Source of the DNA: Scleroderma bovista
Taxonomy: Eukaryota; Basidiomycota; Agaricomycetes; Boletales; Sclerodermataceae
DNA length: 64,000 nt
Direction: 5' to 3'
Assembly: GCA_037178675.1 (NCBI GenBank)
Contig: JAYMGJ010000188.1
Coordinates: 1 to 64,000, forward strand
The position numbers and the translations under genes are program-made. The notes under the pieces were generated by a model that was given only the letters and a program-made list of their open reading frames with translations, had not been told where the DNA came from and ran no database searches. The stretch's first letter is position 1; every line of letters starts with the position of its first letter. This document shows, one piece after another, positions 11,341 to 22,145 of this stretch.

Positions 11341-11856
11341 TCCTCTATATAGGCTAGCAAGTCAGTCCAACAAACGGATCAAGGAAATGGCGAGGTACAA
11401 GGAAAGGATTCCATCATTGTACTGCCCTGCTCGACTCAGAGGAACAGGAATAAACTATAGCATCTAAAATATAATATATAAGGAGCAATTGCCGTCCACC
11501 GCGTCATGCTGTGTTTGTGGGTGTATGTGTCTGTGGTGCCGCCAGTTGTGCCCGTGCTAGTATGTATCTGTCTTGCGCCGTTGCTTCCTGCACCGTAACG
11601 TAGCCTTTTCTCCTGGGAGTGTTTGGTACGTGTGTGGAACATGTCTGTCGCCCAAGCAGTTGTGCCCGTACGTGTGTTGTGCCGTGCTTTCTCGGGCATC
11701 GTCAACTACTAGTCCCAATCCGCCCGTTCCGCGGACACATATCTCGGACGCATCTACAACACAATGATCATCCTCACCTGTTGTGACATCGCATGCAGCT
11801 GCATAGCATCCTGATTGACGAATACATAGTGACTCTCACTCAAAAAGTCGAGGGCC
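11341..11856. other. intergenic, no gene seen
   Basis: About 0.5 kb between the retrotransposon and the tRNA gene. Short frames only and no domain or repeat recognised. Confidence 0.5.
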
Positions 11857-11861
11857 AAAAA
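11857..11861 (-). terminator. Pol III terminator of the tRNA gene
   Basis: On the minus strand a run of five T lies a few bases downstream of the tRNA 3' end, the usual RNA polymerase III termination signal. Confidence 0.6.
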
Positions 11862-11864
11862 GTG

Positions 11865-11970
11865 TGATGAGAGTGGGATTCGAACCCACGCCCTTTCGGA
11901 CCAGATACCCTGTGGTCATCTAATGACCTCGTCCTTAGTCTGGCGCCTTAGACCGCTCGGCCATCTCACC
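11865..11970 (-). tRNA. tRNA-Leu(AAG) with a 26-bp intron
   Basis: Read on the minus strand, the acceptor GGTGAGA pairs with TCTCATC (one G:U) with discriminator A. The A box is TGGCCGAGCGG and the B box GGTTCGAATCC. The anticodon stem is CCAGA/TCTGG around loop CTAAGG...A with anticodon AAG, and a long variable arm marks class II. Removing 26 bp (starting ACGAGG, ending CAGGGT) after the base 3' of the anticodon leaves an 80-nt tRNA. An intron at this position, cut by the tRNA splicing endonuclease, is the canonical arrangement. It decodes CUU. Confidence 0.95.
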
Positions 11971-12595
11971 GTGAGTGCCTCAGTGCAGAAGCTCTTCGTA
12001 GCTTGCGAGTCGGTGGCCGTGTCGTGGCTGTCCGAACAATGGTCCCCTTTCGCTCGGCGCCGGGTGACCTACCCGCCGGGGATCCTTGGCCTGCGTTATA
12101 ATAACAAGGGTCCCATTTTTTCACGACCATCGCAACAGCCATCATGCCCTTCAAGCTCTCCCATATATTCTACCCCCCGAGGAATATAAAGATACCCGGG
12201 GAACTCAAGGGCGCAAGGCGACACAGAGCCAGAGACTTGTCAGTTCCATTTCTGATATCTGGCATACTAATAATAGCCTGCTCCAGTACTGGGATTATTC
12301 CCTCTCCCTGGCGCAACAGATTGTCTGAAATCAGGAAATCTGTCCAGGACGCTCATCAAGCAGCAACAGCGAGTCATATCTAGCCGTCCTCATACATGCA
12401 TGAAATCGCGATCGGCATGAAGCCTGGTGAATGAAGAATGTAGGATATACGATGCAGGACATGCGCAAACGACCACGTCTATGATCTTTATGAACTTATG
12501 CCCTATGTGATTGTCGTTGTGATTGCCTGTAGCATTAGGATCAGAGAAATATGTAGATTAAAGGGATGTCGTACAAACAGAGACCCCCCCTGTCG
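11971..12595. other. intergenic, no gene seen
   Basis: About 0.6 kb upstream of the tRNA and downstream of the uL23m gene. Short frames only; it probably includes the uL23m 3' UTR. Confidence 0.5.
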
Positions 12596-13513
12596 CTACG
12601 ATTCCAGCACTTGCTTGCCAGCCGCACGTTTTTCTGCAATCTCCTCCTTGATCCCTTCGATCTCCTGTCTCGTGATCATCCGCCGTCTAGCAACAGCCTG
12701 TAGTATCTTGTCTCTCCGCAGGTGGCCCGTTAACCGCCACCCCTTGCTTCCTGACTGTGTCGAGCGGACAAGTTCGTACCTCCTCCAGCGAACGAGGGCC
12801 TTGAGAGAGAACTTTTCTTCGAACCATGCCATTCGCTCCTTTCTCGTCGTCCTGTCCATGTCCTCCATATCCAGCGGGTAATAGAATGGATCGACAAGAC
12901 CAACAACAGCTCGCTTATATGTCCTGTGCCTCCCAACAGGCCGCATACCCATGCGAGTCTGTCTCAGAGGCGAGATATAATTCGCAGTACGGATATACGT
13001 CGTCTTCACGCCATACGCCGCAGCGAGGTACGACCGAACGTCGGTTTTGGTGATAGACTGCGACACGCGGAACGTCGCCTCGTACGGGTTGTACGGCTTC
13101 CCAGCCGGCGTGTGGTTCCGCACCATGCGAAAGATGATGTTGGGGAGGTACACTTTCTGCCCGACCACCTCTGTTTGCTTCTGCCCGCCCTTCTTCTGCA
13201 CGAGTTTGATTCCCCGCAGACGGGACCGTCGCTCGTTCAGTGCGTCGAGCCACTCTGCCTCGGAGAGATCTCTCCCGTGCTCGTCCATGAGCTCGCCCTT
13301 GGCAAGCTGGCGCCGGTAGTGAGAGTACTCGCTCGCGGTGAGGTCGCTGTCGGGTGAGGGGAGGAAGTCTGGGTGTTTGCGTGCGCGACGTTCCTTGACG
13401 GCTAGCGGGGCAGATGCCTCGCGTGCTGCTGCTGCATGCTTTGGAAGTGCAGATGCAGCCTTGGGTGGTTTTGTCGAGTACAGTCGCTGTACCACGCGTC
13501 TGAGCGACTGCAT
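12596..13513 (-). CDS. MRP20: mitochondrial large-subunit ribosomal protein uL23m
   Basis: A single uninterrupted frame of 305 residues runs from ATG 13511-13513 to TAG 12596-12598. The N-terminus (MQSLRRVVQRLYSTKPP) is an arginine-rich, acid-poor mitochondrial presequence. The L23 domain spans about residues 118-240 and includes KVYLPNIIFRMVRNHTP, ITKTDVRSYLAAAYGV and an RTYKRAVVGLVDPFYYP segment, matching fungal Mrp20-type proteins. The C-terminus is a lysine/arginine-rich helix. The protein would assemble next to the exit tunnel of the mitochondrial ribosome. It has no introns, unlike its neighbours, and shares a 100-bp promoter with the divergent phosphatase gene. I am sure of the family; the symbol follows the yeast orthologue. 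Confidence 0.88.
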   Translation of the reverse strand: MQSLRRVVQRLYSTKPPKAASALPKHAAAAREASAPLAVKERRARKHPDFLPSPDSDLTASEYSHYRRQLAKGELMDEHGRDLSEAEWLDALNERRSRLRGIKLVQKKGGQKQTEVVGQKVYLPNIIFRMVRNHTPAGKPYNPYEATFRVSQSITKTDVRSYLAAAYGVKTTYIRTANYISPLRQTRMGMRPVGRHRTYKRAVVGLVDPFYYPLDMEDMDRTTRKERMAWFEEKFSLKALVRWRRYELVRSTQSGSKGWRLTGHLRRDKILQAVARRRMITRQEIEGIKEEIAEKRAAGKQVLES

Positions 13514-13613
13514 TATGAACTGACTTGGAACAAAGTGAAAAATTCAAAGCGTGAGCGTCACGTGGTGACCGCCCCTAGTAAAACCCCTTGAAGGTAGACC
13601 ACACTCGTCGAAC
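13514..13613. promoter_or_regulatory. 100-bp divergent promoter with an E-box palindrome
   Basis: Only 100 bp separate the start codons of uL23m (minus) and the DCR2-like phosphatase (plus). In the middle, at 13557-13569, is the perfect palindrome GTCACGTGGTGAC, which contains the E-box CACGTG at 13559-13564, the core bound by Cbf1/bHLH factors in fungi. No TATA box is evident. The palindrome is seen; its function is inferred. Confidence 0.5.
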
Positions 13614-16062
13614 ATGGCTCTGTCCTGTTCTCGCTTTTTTCGCTTTCTCCGTTCTATTGCAGAACCCACCATCGTCATCGCCTGCTTCTCCACACTCCTT
13701 ACATTCGTTTTCATACTCTACCAACCCACACCAGGACCAGGCATATCGCAGCAAGTAGGATGGCAGTCGTGGGACTCGGTCAGCGGGACACCCTCAGAAG
13801 GAGGAGCGACGCAGGAACCGCCGCCGTCCGATTCAGACTGGTGGAATGTGACGTACCCCCAAGATGATAGCTCGAGTTACCCTCTCGACACCTGGACACC
13901 TCTCTTACCGCATGACACAGGATGTACTACGTGGCCTGTTTCGTTTATTGGCGATGCACTTACCCTTGTTGTTTGCAGTGTCGGAGATCGCCATCACGCG
14001 GTGCATGGTATCTGCGACTATGGTCGGCGACCTGTGTGCACCCGCTACCACTGTTGAGCAAGACGCCGTCAAGGGCAAATGGGTGCTCGTCGACCGTGAT
14101 CTGAATCTCCAGTCCGGTCTTTGGTCTCTGGTAACACAAAGCATATATGCGGACTTGATGCGATCTCTGATACCCTTGACAGAATATCTACTATAGGCGC
14201 ACGCGCCGGCTGGATATTCCCCTCGTCTCAGATCTCACGCTGCTCCCACCAGGTGAGGAACCGTCCCCGCGAACAGATGACTGGTTCAAAGTCAAGCATT
14301 CCATCCGTGACGGCGTCATGCGCACCGAGCCTCTCTACTTGTGGTACAAGGCCGGAAAGTCTCTCAACGAAATGTCGACAGAGGAGAGACAACAAATGAT
14401 TACTGAGATTGATATCTTGTTTGGAGAGGATCGTCCGTGGTACGGATTTGAAAAGCTTGAACCTGCTGTGACACCAGAGAAAGAGGGGAGGCTGGACAGT
14501 GTGTTTGTGACCTATCGACGTGGCGTGAAGGGTAGGTTGGACCCGTGTTGGCGTGATACAATCTCACTCTACTGTTTAGCCGTACCTCGCGCTCCCCCGC
14601 TTCACTTTTCTCAGGATGGAAAGTTCAAGATCTTGCAAGTCGCAGACCTGCATTACTCGGTCTCTCGCGGGGATTGCAGGGACACGGACATCTTCCCATG
14701 TCATGCCTCCGACAATCTCACGAGCTCTCTCCTCGGCCGCGTGCTCGACGCGGAGAAGCCCAACCTTGTGGTCTTTACGGGGGACCAGCTCAACGGACAG
14801 GACACATCATGGGATCCGAAGTCGGTGCTTGCAAAGTTTGCAGTGGAAGTGACAGACCGGCAAATCCCATGGGCGGCGGTGTTTGGGAATCATGACGCCG
14901 AGGTTGGGGAGATCCGGCAGGAGCAGCTGAAGATGATGCAGGCGCTGCCGTACTCGCTCGTCCAACAGGGTCCCAAAGATATACACGGTGTCGGAAACTA
15001 TGTTCTGAAAGTCAAGAGTGCGGATGGGTGAGTGGTTGTGCGGTTTGCATGCATGGGATGGACGATGACGATATTCACGAGCAGCTCTGCCACGCATCTT
15101 CTGACGCTGTACTTCTTGGACTCGGGATCGTACTCCAAAGGCTACTTTGACTGGTTTGGGTACTTCTTCCCAACGGAATACGACTGGATACACGAGGCAA
15201 GGGCATTTTTGGACTGCCATCATACCATCTGTATTCTGAATTTGGATCACAGGACCAAATTGACTGGTTCTTGCGCGAATCAGCGTCGATAGATCCCATT
15301 GAGCGTCCATTTACTCCGGACACTGCTTCTGATCTCGAGGATCTGTGGCCAAGGCAGGCAGGCCAGGTTCCTCCTACGACGCACAAGCTGGCCAAACCGA
15401 ATGCGCTCATGTTCTTCCATATCCCATTGTGAGTCTCATCTTCGAACCCAAGTCTGTTCGACGCGATGTTGATGAGGGATGTGACAGACAAGAATCGTAT
15501 GGGACACCCGATACGGACAAGCGGACGGGACTTCCGCTCGATGTAGGTGCAACATGGGAAACATCAGGCGCTGCCAAGAAGAATGGAGGCATGTTTGAAA
15601 AAGGTTTGTTGACTGCATTGGAATCGGCGCATCGCAATGGCGGTGCTATTCCTGAAGTCAAGGTTGTTGCAAATGGACACTGCCATGGTGCGTTTGCACG
15701 AAATCTAATTGATTGTCGTGATTGAGATATCCTTGATAGTGACCGAGGACTGCAAGCGGATCAAGGACGTCTGGCTGTGCTTTGGAGGTGGAGGGTAAGT
15801 GTCGGGCGTGGGTGTATGTTCGATGCGTTTGACAATCGTTTCTGCAGTTCGTATTCTGGCTATGGAAGGGTCGGGTAAGTCGATGTCTCCTTTGGTGCTG
15901 TACTGTCGCGAATGCCCCTACAGGTTCGATCGGAGGTTCCGTGTGTATGATATCTCGGACTATGGAGAGACTATTAAGACATATAAGCGAACGGAGCACG
16001 ACGAGGTGCTTGACGAGCTCATTCTTGCTGGTGCTGGTGCCCCTCCGTATAATGATTCGTAG
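13614..16062 (+). CDS. DCR2: DCR2-like calcineurin-type phosphoesterase, membrane-anchored
   Basis: Ten exons join in frame: 13614-13923, 13979-14130, 14183-14531, 14580-15027, 15085-15196, 15253-15428, 15488-15687, 15740-15794, 15848-15874, 15924-16062, giving 655 residues. The N-terminus is a signal anchor (hydrophobic about residues 18-36) followed by a Ser/Pro-rich linker. The metallophosphatase motifs are all present: DLH (293-295), GDQ (D339), GNHD (374-376) and GHCH (H580, H582), so a di-metal hydrolase is expected. Order, spacing and segments such as HLLTLYFLDSGSYSKG match fungal Dcr2/Sia1 proteins, linked in yeast to cell-cycle entry by Sic1 dephosphorylation and to Ire1 dephosphorylation. 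The intron at 15197-15252 uses a GC donor (GAG|GCAAGG). The intron at 14532-14579 is 48 bp and stop-free, so its retention would keep the frame. Confidence 0.88.
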
Positions 16063-16188
16063 CATTATTATGTAGTGTATGTTTCTTGATTTGGGATTTG
16101 TTTCTCATGATGTGTGTGTGGTCCTCAAGGAGGTCGCCTCGGCTGTTTTGGCTTGTACAAACCCTCGGACGCACGACACGTCGAAGAG

Positions 16189-19100
16189 ATGTCCTCTGGC
16201 CAGCAGCCCCCGCCAGCGTACGACGGGCACAAGCCACGGCGGGACAACCACTCCGTGTCGTCGACGCACTCGTCCGCCTCCGCCTCCTCGTCCTCGCGCA
16301 ATGGTCGTTCGCACACACACGTACGTCCCAGTTCCACTCTCCATGGTCCGATTCTCAGACGCACCCAGCCTGCTGTCGAGTCTGCGGTCACGCGTCTCCT
16401 GGTGGCAATCAAGCAGCTCCTCGAATCGCTCACTCTCTGGAGCAATTTGCAGATGACCGAGTCGCAGATCAGCGATGTCTATGTGCGTCTGGGCAATGAC
16501 TTCAACGCAGCTGTGGCTGCATTTGCCTCGTTCAATATCGACATGTCGTGCGTGGCCCACTTCGTCATCGCATCCAGGCAGCCACGTTTGTGGAGCACTG
16601 ATTCTATGTATATCTTGCAGCGACCTCATGTCCGTGCCCGAAGACCTGAGAGAGGTCCTCGAAACGTGTCTCGCTGAAGACGCATCCCAAGAAAACCTGG
16701 CTATATATCTTCCAAAGGTGCGACAGATCATTACAAATCTGCTTCATGGCCTCCGTGCCAAGCAGTCCATGTACCGTCGCTTTGTATCCGAACACCAGTC
16801 CCGCCAACGCTCTTCCCACTCCCGCACAGACAGTCGATCCTCGAGGTCGGATAAGTTGTCCTCTCGGCGGGAAGAGGAGACACGTCACAAGTCCCATTTG
16901 TCCCGAGGTACAACCGCCGAGGAAGAGAAAGAGAGGAATGCGGATCGGAACAGGGACAGCAGCTCTGCTCCGAGAGCGTCCGTACGAGCACCAACGAAAC
17001 GTCCAGAAACGCAGCCACGCATGACGCCACCCCCATTCGAAGAACCCGACGATGATGCGCCTGCACCCAGCGAGCAACGCCCCGTGTCCACTCCCCATAC
17101 AAACGGCCGCATCGACAGCTCCCCTCAGCCCCCGCAGACACGACATTCCCAACCAGCTCCACAGCCGTCTGGCTCTACTTCTCATCCCGATTCTTCAGCA
17201 CGTGCGTCGACCGATACTGTCGTCCCACAGGTGCCTTCTTCCTCTTCACAACCCCCTGTCCAGGACAAGGGCATATCACCCACTTTAGCGCCACAATTTT
17301 CCCCTGTCCCTTCAACTGTTAAACGCTATTCCCTAGTTGACCAGCCCGTCACTCCGCCATTTACGTCCCCGCCGGCTGTCGTTGTCGAGTCCCCTGGCAT
17401 GGACGATGCCAACGGCGACGGGCCATCCCCTCCAAAGACCCCGCCAATGGAGACGGATGCTCCAGGCGTGTCCAGCTCATTAGCGGCGCTCAAGAACCGC
17501 GAGGTTCTCGAGCGCCGCGCCTCGAAGCGATTCTCGACGTACCAATTCAGCAGGATGACGGGGAACATTTTGACTCGGGAACGGACGATTTCTAATTCGC
17601 CGAGCCGTCGCTCGATGGCTGTTTCGTCCAACTTGACGCCTGGCGAGCTGGCTGTGCTCACCGAGGTGGACGAGCCAGACGTGAAGCCGTCGTCGTCGGG
17701 TAGTGCTGTAAAGAAGGCCTCGCGTACGCCGTCTCCCGCAGGCACGGAGCCTGCGCCGCCCGTTCCCCCACTGCCATTCCCTGCTGTAGATGTATCGCGT
17801 GCGCCCTCATTGATACAGACCCCATCAAAGAGAAGCAAGCTGTCGGAGACGGTAGAGACTCCAGAACCACCACAGTCGGCGTCGTTCCCTGTGTTTCTCC
17901 AGGTCGGTCGCGAGGTCAAGAAGGTCTCGTTGGAAGCTGGGACAACGTTTGCGTCTCTGCGTATGCTCTTTGTGGATAAGTTCTCGTACAATCCTGGCTT
18001 TGAGAATTTCCCTACTATCTATATCCGTGACCCGTCGAGTGGTGTGCAATATGAGCTCGAGGATATTGAAGAGATCAAGGAGAAATGTTTGCTATCACTG
18101 AACATCGAGCGTGAGTAGTCACTCTTCATTTGGCTTGGATACTGTGCTCATCGTGACTTTAGCCCTTGACCAGATTAAGCAGCACATCGACTCACAAATA
18201 TCGACTCTTTCCAACGACATCAAGGAACTTAAGTCTTCGATAGTAAGCAACCGCCGAGCGTCCCACCACCTGAATCCCATCGTGGCACACGAGTTCGCAG
18301 AGAGCACGCCTATCGCAGATCGTCCATCTGACAAACAGTTCCAACATGTCGCACGGCGCTTATCTCGTATCGTCGGCGATGCTCGGAGCCCCTTTATTCA
18401 ACCCCAGATGACAGGGCAATCTCTTCAGCTGCAGCCACAAATCACTGGGGCATCGGTCATGTCAGAGTACTCCAACAGGGTCGTCAATGACCTGAAGACA
18501 CAGTTCGACGAAGTACAGAATCTGCGTCGGGATCTTGGCATTATGAGGCAGCTATACTCGGAGTTCATGAAGTCGACGAAGGAGTCGCTGAATACGCTGC
18601 GCACGCAGACACAGTCTGTCAAGCAGATTGCTAATGCTCAAGTGGGCGGCGCACGCGGCTTCATCGACAGCGGCAAGGACAAACTAGACTCGCGCAGCCA
18701 GAATGTGTTGACCAAAGTGGAGGAGCTACAGGACTCGGTAGAAAGTCTTAGGGACGACGTAGTCAAGCGCCACATCACGCCAAAGCCACAGTTACTCAAG
18801 ACCATCCAAGAAGACATTGCATCTACGGCTACGGAACTATCGTCCCTGAAGGAGCACATCGACACCATCAAGCCGATGTGGAAGAAGACGTGGGAGGAAG
18901 AGCTGCAGAATATCGTCGAAGAGCAAGGTTTCCTCAGCCACCAAGAGGAGCTGCTCGCAGACTTATTGGACGACCACAAAGCGCTATCAGACATCCTTGA
19001 CCACATCCACAAAGTCATCAGTCTTAAGGGAAACACCCCGAATCGGTCTGCACGCGGACGCTTCAAGCAACTTGCTGCAGACGAAGGCCACGGCGGGCTA

Positions 19101-19493
19101 AACACGGTCTTGATGGAGATCCGCACTGCCGCTGTGGACCCGGAGAAACGGCTCAAGGCGATCGCGGCGAACCAAAAGAACCGGGAACGCGAGCTCGCTA
19201 ATCGGTCAGACGAGTTCCAGAATGAGTTGGCTGGGTTCGTGGGCGGGAAGAAGTTGAAGATGACGGGGGGAGCAGAGGAGGCAGAGAGGGTGAGGCAGAG
19301 GAGGAATGAGTTGGCTTTGAAGGCAATGTTCAGTGCGCCGGCGGCGGGTGGGGCGGCCATTGCTCCTCCCACACCCACCACTACCACCGTCACTACCGTC
19401 ACCGCGTCCGGTACTATGACAGCAGGGGGGGTGAACTCGGTACAGCAGGCTTCGCAGACTCAGGCTCATGTTCAGCCGAACAGGTCAGACTGA
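16189..19493 (+). CDS. BUD6: BUD6/AIP3 family polarity and formin-binding protein
   Basis: Three exons, 16189-16547, 16621-18110 and 18163-19493, give 1059 residues. The first ATG (16189) starts a Ser-rich leader. The N-terminal conserved helical region (about residues 60-190, VESAVTRLLVAIKQLLESL, SDVYVRLGNDFNAA) is the cortical-localisation part of fungal Bud6/Aip3. A long Ser/Pro-rich disordered middle follows (to about 520). The C-terminal core (about 555-960) contains the segment VGREVKKVSLEAG and long coiled coils (SLKEHIDTIKPMWKKTWEEEL) that in yeast bind actin monomers and the formin Bni1. The tail is low-complexity (Thr/Val repeats). The family is clear from both conserved blocks. In a mushroom it would promote actin-cable nucleation at the hyphal tip. 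It starts 126 bp after the phosphatase stop. Confidence 0.9.
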
Positions 19494-20039
19494 CTGTTAG
19501 CTCTTGATACACGTAGATTATCCTTTCGTTGGATTATTTTTTGTTTTGTACTAATTGGGACAATGTTGCATACTTTTTGATAAGCTTTTCAATTGTGCAT
19601 GCGATGCCTGGCGGCTTCTGGGGCCGAGAGTACTGCAATCACAAGGTCAGAAATGCGACACCTTTCTTTGAAAAGTCCGCGAATGATTATCGTTATTTTG
19701 ATCTTCATGCCACTGTGCTTGACGTGATGTTCTTTTTTGAGGTAGAACAAAATAACAAAGTGTTTATGTACAGCCTTCCCCTAGCAGTTCCCAAGCTAGA
19801 TCAATGACACCCAGCAGTGCGTCAGACGAATATCTTCTCGCTGAGTCTGCCTGGATTTTGGAAGAGATTATAAACTACTTACTCTGTCAGCACAGGCGCT
19901 CTTCAGGTCACGCCGTCATGGTCGGTCCATCCTCCCCAGCGCCCACCGATGAAATCGATAAAGGCAACGTGGTTTAGACCACAGGGTAGAATAAGTGCCT
20001 CCTCCCATCCACACGGTTTGCTTCACTGCGACTGCCATC
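19494..20039. other. intergenic, no gene seen
   Basis: About 0.55 kb containing the BUD6 3' UTR and the upstream region of the membrane-protein gene. A 92-codon frame (19529-19807) is AT-rich with no domain; I regard it as chance. Confidence 0.5.
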
Positions 20040-21392
20040 ATGCCAGTCATCCGTTTGCATGAAGCTCAGATCCAGCCTCGCACGATGGTCACCAGTCCGA
20101 CCCCCATGGGCAAGTCCAACTTCATCCTCGATACATCGGGGTTAGCGAGTGTATTCGGTGGTCCAGAAGCCATATTCTCGCTTGCGCTGGTTCACCTCTA
20201 TACAGGTAGAAGATGGCTGGGGTGGTATAACTCTCCTGGATCCTATTTCTTGGGAAAGCTCCTCGCGCGTATCGCGGACGAGTTGCCAATCCTAGACATC
20301 ATCTCCAAGTCTGGTGGTCAGTCAGAGAAGCCCCCCAATGCTGCCGAGCTGTTCAGGTACGACGGCCGCAAAGGCCCCAAGTTTAGAGCTATCCACTCTG
20401 GGGCTGTAATCGACGAGACTGGTCACCTGGCCGCTCTTTTCGTGAAGGAGTGCGCAGGAAAACCTGCTACTCTCATCTCAGACAGGGAGTCCCACTCTGT
20501 CAATATCACCATTGCCAAACTTCATCACACCCCTCCCCCAAAAGTACCCCTTGCGGGATTTCAAACTCATATTCGCGCATCGGTTGGTGCCATCGTACCC
20601 GTCGTCGTCAGCTGTGCTGCATGTGCGGCGAGCGGCTTTTATCGTGACTGGTATTGCTTCTCCGTGATTTCGCTCGGTATCATCGGCAATGGTTTATCTT
20701 GCTTGGTTATCGGATCTGGAGAGTTGATCTTCACCCATCCCAAGCCACAAGAGGACTTGCCACCCGGAGACGGCCTCCTCATCACCCCTGAACAAATCAT
20801 CTTGTTGAAAGGTGGTGAAGGCGCCGTTAATTCGGTCACACGTGGAAGATTCTCACTGCACTTCGACAACATCCCTCTGATTGGAGCATGCGCCATATTA
20901 CTTATGGTACAGTCTGTCGCCCAGTTGCTCCTTGTACCACAAGGCTCTGTTTTTGGTCAGTTGGTGTTCGTAGCGTCAATCGTCGTGTCTTGGTTGTATA
21001 ACCTTTGGCTTTCTTCTTTGGATGAGGAGAAGATCCAGAGGGGCATGTTGAGGGACATTCTCAAACTCAAGCAGCAAGACCGCAGTTTAACCAAGTTTAC
21101 ACTCGGCACGCGTACTGGTATGGCGGTGTTTGTTGTCCTCGCATCAAACGACAGGGAAAAAGCGAGAGAGATTCTGGATTCCCTCCTTCCCAACAGTGTG
21201 ACATGGGACAAGTGGAAATCTACCATCGTTGGCTGACTCAAAAATGAACAAGAGCTTCTGCTCAATGAATCTGATTGGAGTGATTCTCAAGACCTTCAGG
21301 AAAGAAATTTGTTGAGGGTGCTTTATAACGATGCCCAAGATGCGTACCATGGTTTCAAAAATTCCAAGCCTTTGTTGTATGAACCCTGTTAA
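20040..21392 (+). pseudogene. Agaricomycete-type multi-pass membrane protein interrupted by TGA
   Basis: The frame opens at ATG 20040 and is intron-free. It encodes a soluble N-terminal half (FILDTSGLASVFGGPEAIF, LARIADELPILD) and then four or so hydrophobic segments (ASVGAIVPVVVSCAACAASG, ISLGIIGNGLSCLVIGSGEL, IGACAILLMVQSVAQLLLVP, VFVASIVVSWLYNLWLSSLD). This arrangement is typical of a multi-copy, functionally uncharacterised family in mushrooms. TGA at 21234-21236 stops it after 398 residues, but the same frame stays open for 51 more codons to TAA 21390-21392 and reads like the family's C-terminal tail (NESDWSDSQDLQERNLLRVL). So either a nonsense mutation trimmed the tail, possibly tolerably, or the TGA is read through. 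I favour mutation. Confidence 0.65.
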
Positions 21393-22145
21393 CACAGACC
21401 CATCAGTCACAGCATTTTCCAGTTATGCTTCGAATGAAACAGTTACTATCCTCATGCTATTTGTCACTCCGACGTTTACATTACTATTCATTTGTGTTCG
21501 ACAGAACAAGGGGATGGCTCGCCAATCCCTGTCGTGAGGGAAGACATTGTCCTGTAGAAAACCGTCATGCGGGAGCACTGTGAGGTTACTAAGATGTGAA
21601 AACGGACTGATCAAGAAAATGGTGCTGAAAACATGTAAGGAGTTTCAATGTAAGAAATAGTGAGATTTGAAAAACCCCGGGCGGTGACTACAGCATCAAC
21701 AAAGAAACATGCAGAGCCAGTCTGATCACCAGACTAATGCAGAACCATGACATGTGCGAGGGGTCGCCCTGACAGCGAACTCGCCCTCGACTCGAGCCTC
21801 ACTACAGAAAGAAAACCCAACACATGCCAGAATGGACTAGGACGTACCTCAAGGCCTCCATCGTACACTGCTCTTGCAATAAGGTGGGCGCCCCTGTTCC
21901 CAATGAACACGCAAGCACCGCGAGGACCTTAAATCCGAGGAAATCATAGTTAACTAGTGACAGTATTCGATCCTTTCACTGCCCCCTGGAACCAAACGTG
22001 GTAGCGGCCTCACCTGATCACTAGCCCTTTCCTCGAATCATTGTCACTGCGACCCGTTGGGAGGTCCCGACAGCGCAAACCTTTTCTCATTTGCTATCTT
22101 CCGTCACTGCTGTGAGCAGACCACGAAGTTTTTGATACGGCTTAT
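21393..22145. other. no recognisable gene
   Basis: About 0.75 kb between the membrane-protein gene and the LRR pseudogene. Only short frames are present. Confidence 0.45.

Noticed and set aside
16313..16350. 38-bp GTACGT...TCAG intron in BUD6 exon 1
   Set aside because: Too short, and removal would shift the frame away from the conserved VESAVTRLLVAIKQLL block, which is in frame without splicing.
20450..20647. Overlapping ORF inside the membrane-protein gene
   Set aside because: Shadow frame of a clearly coding sequence.
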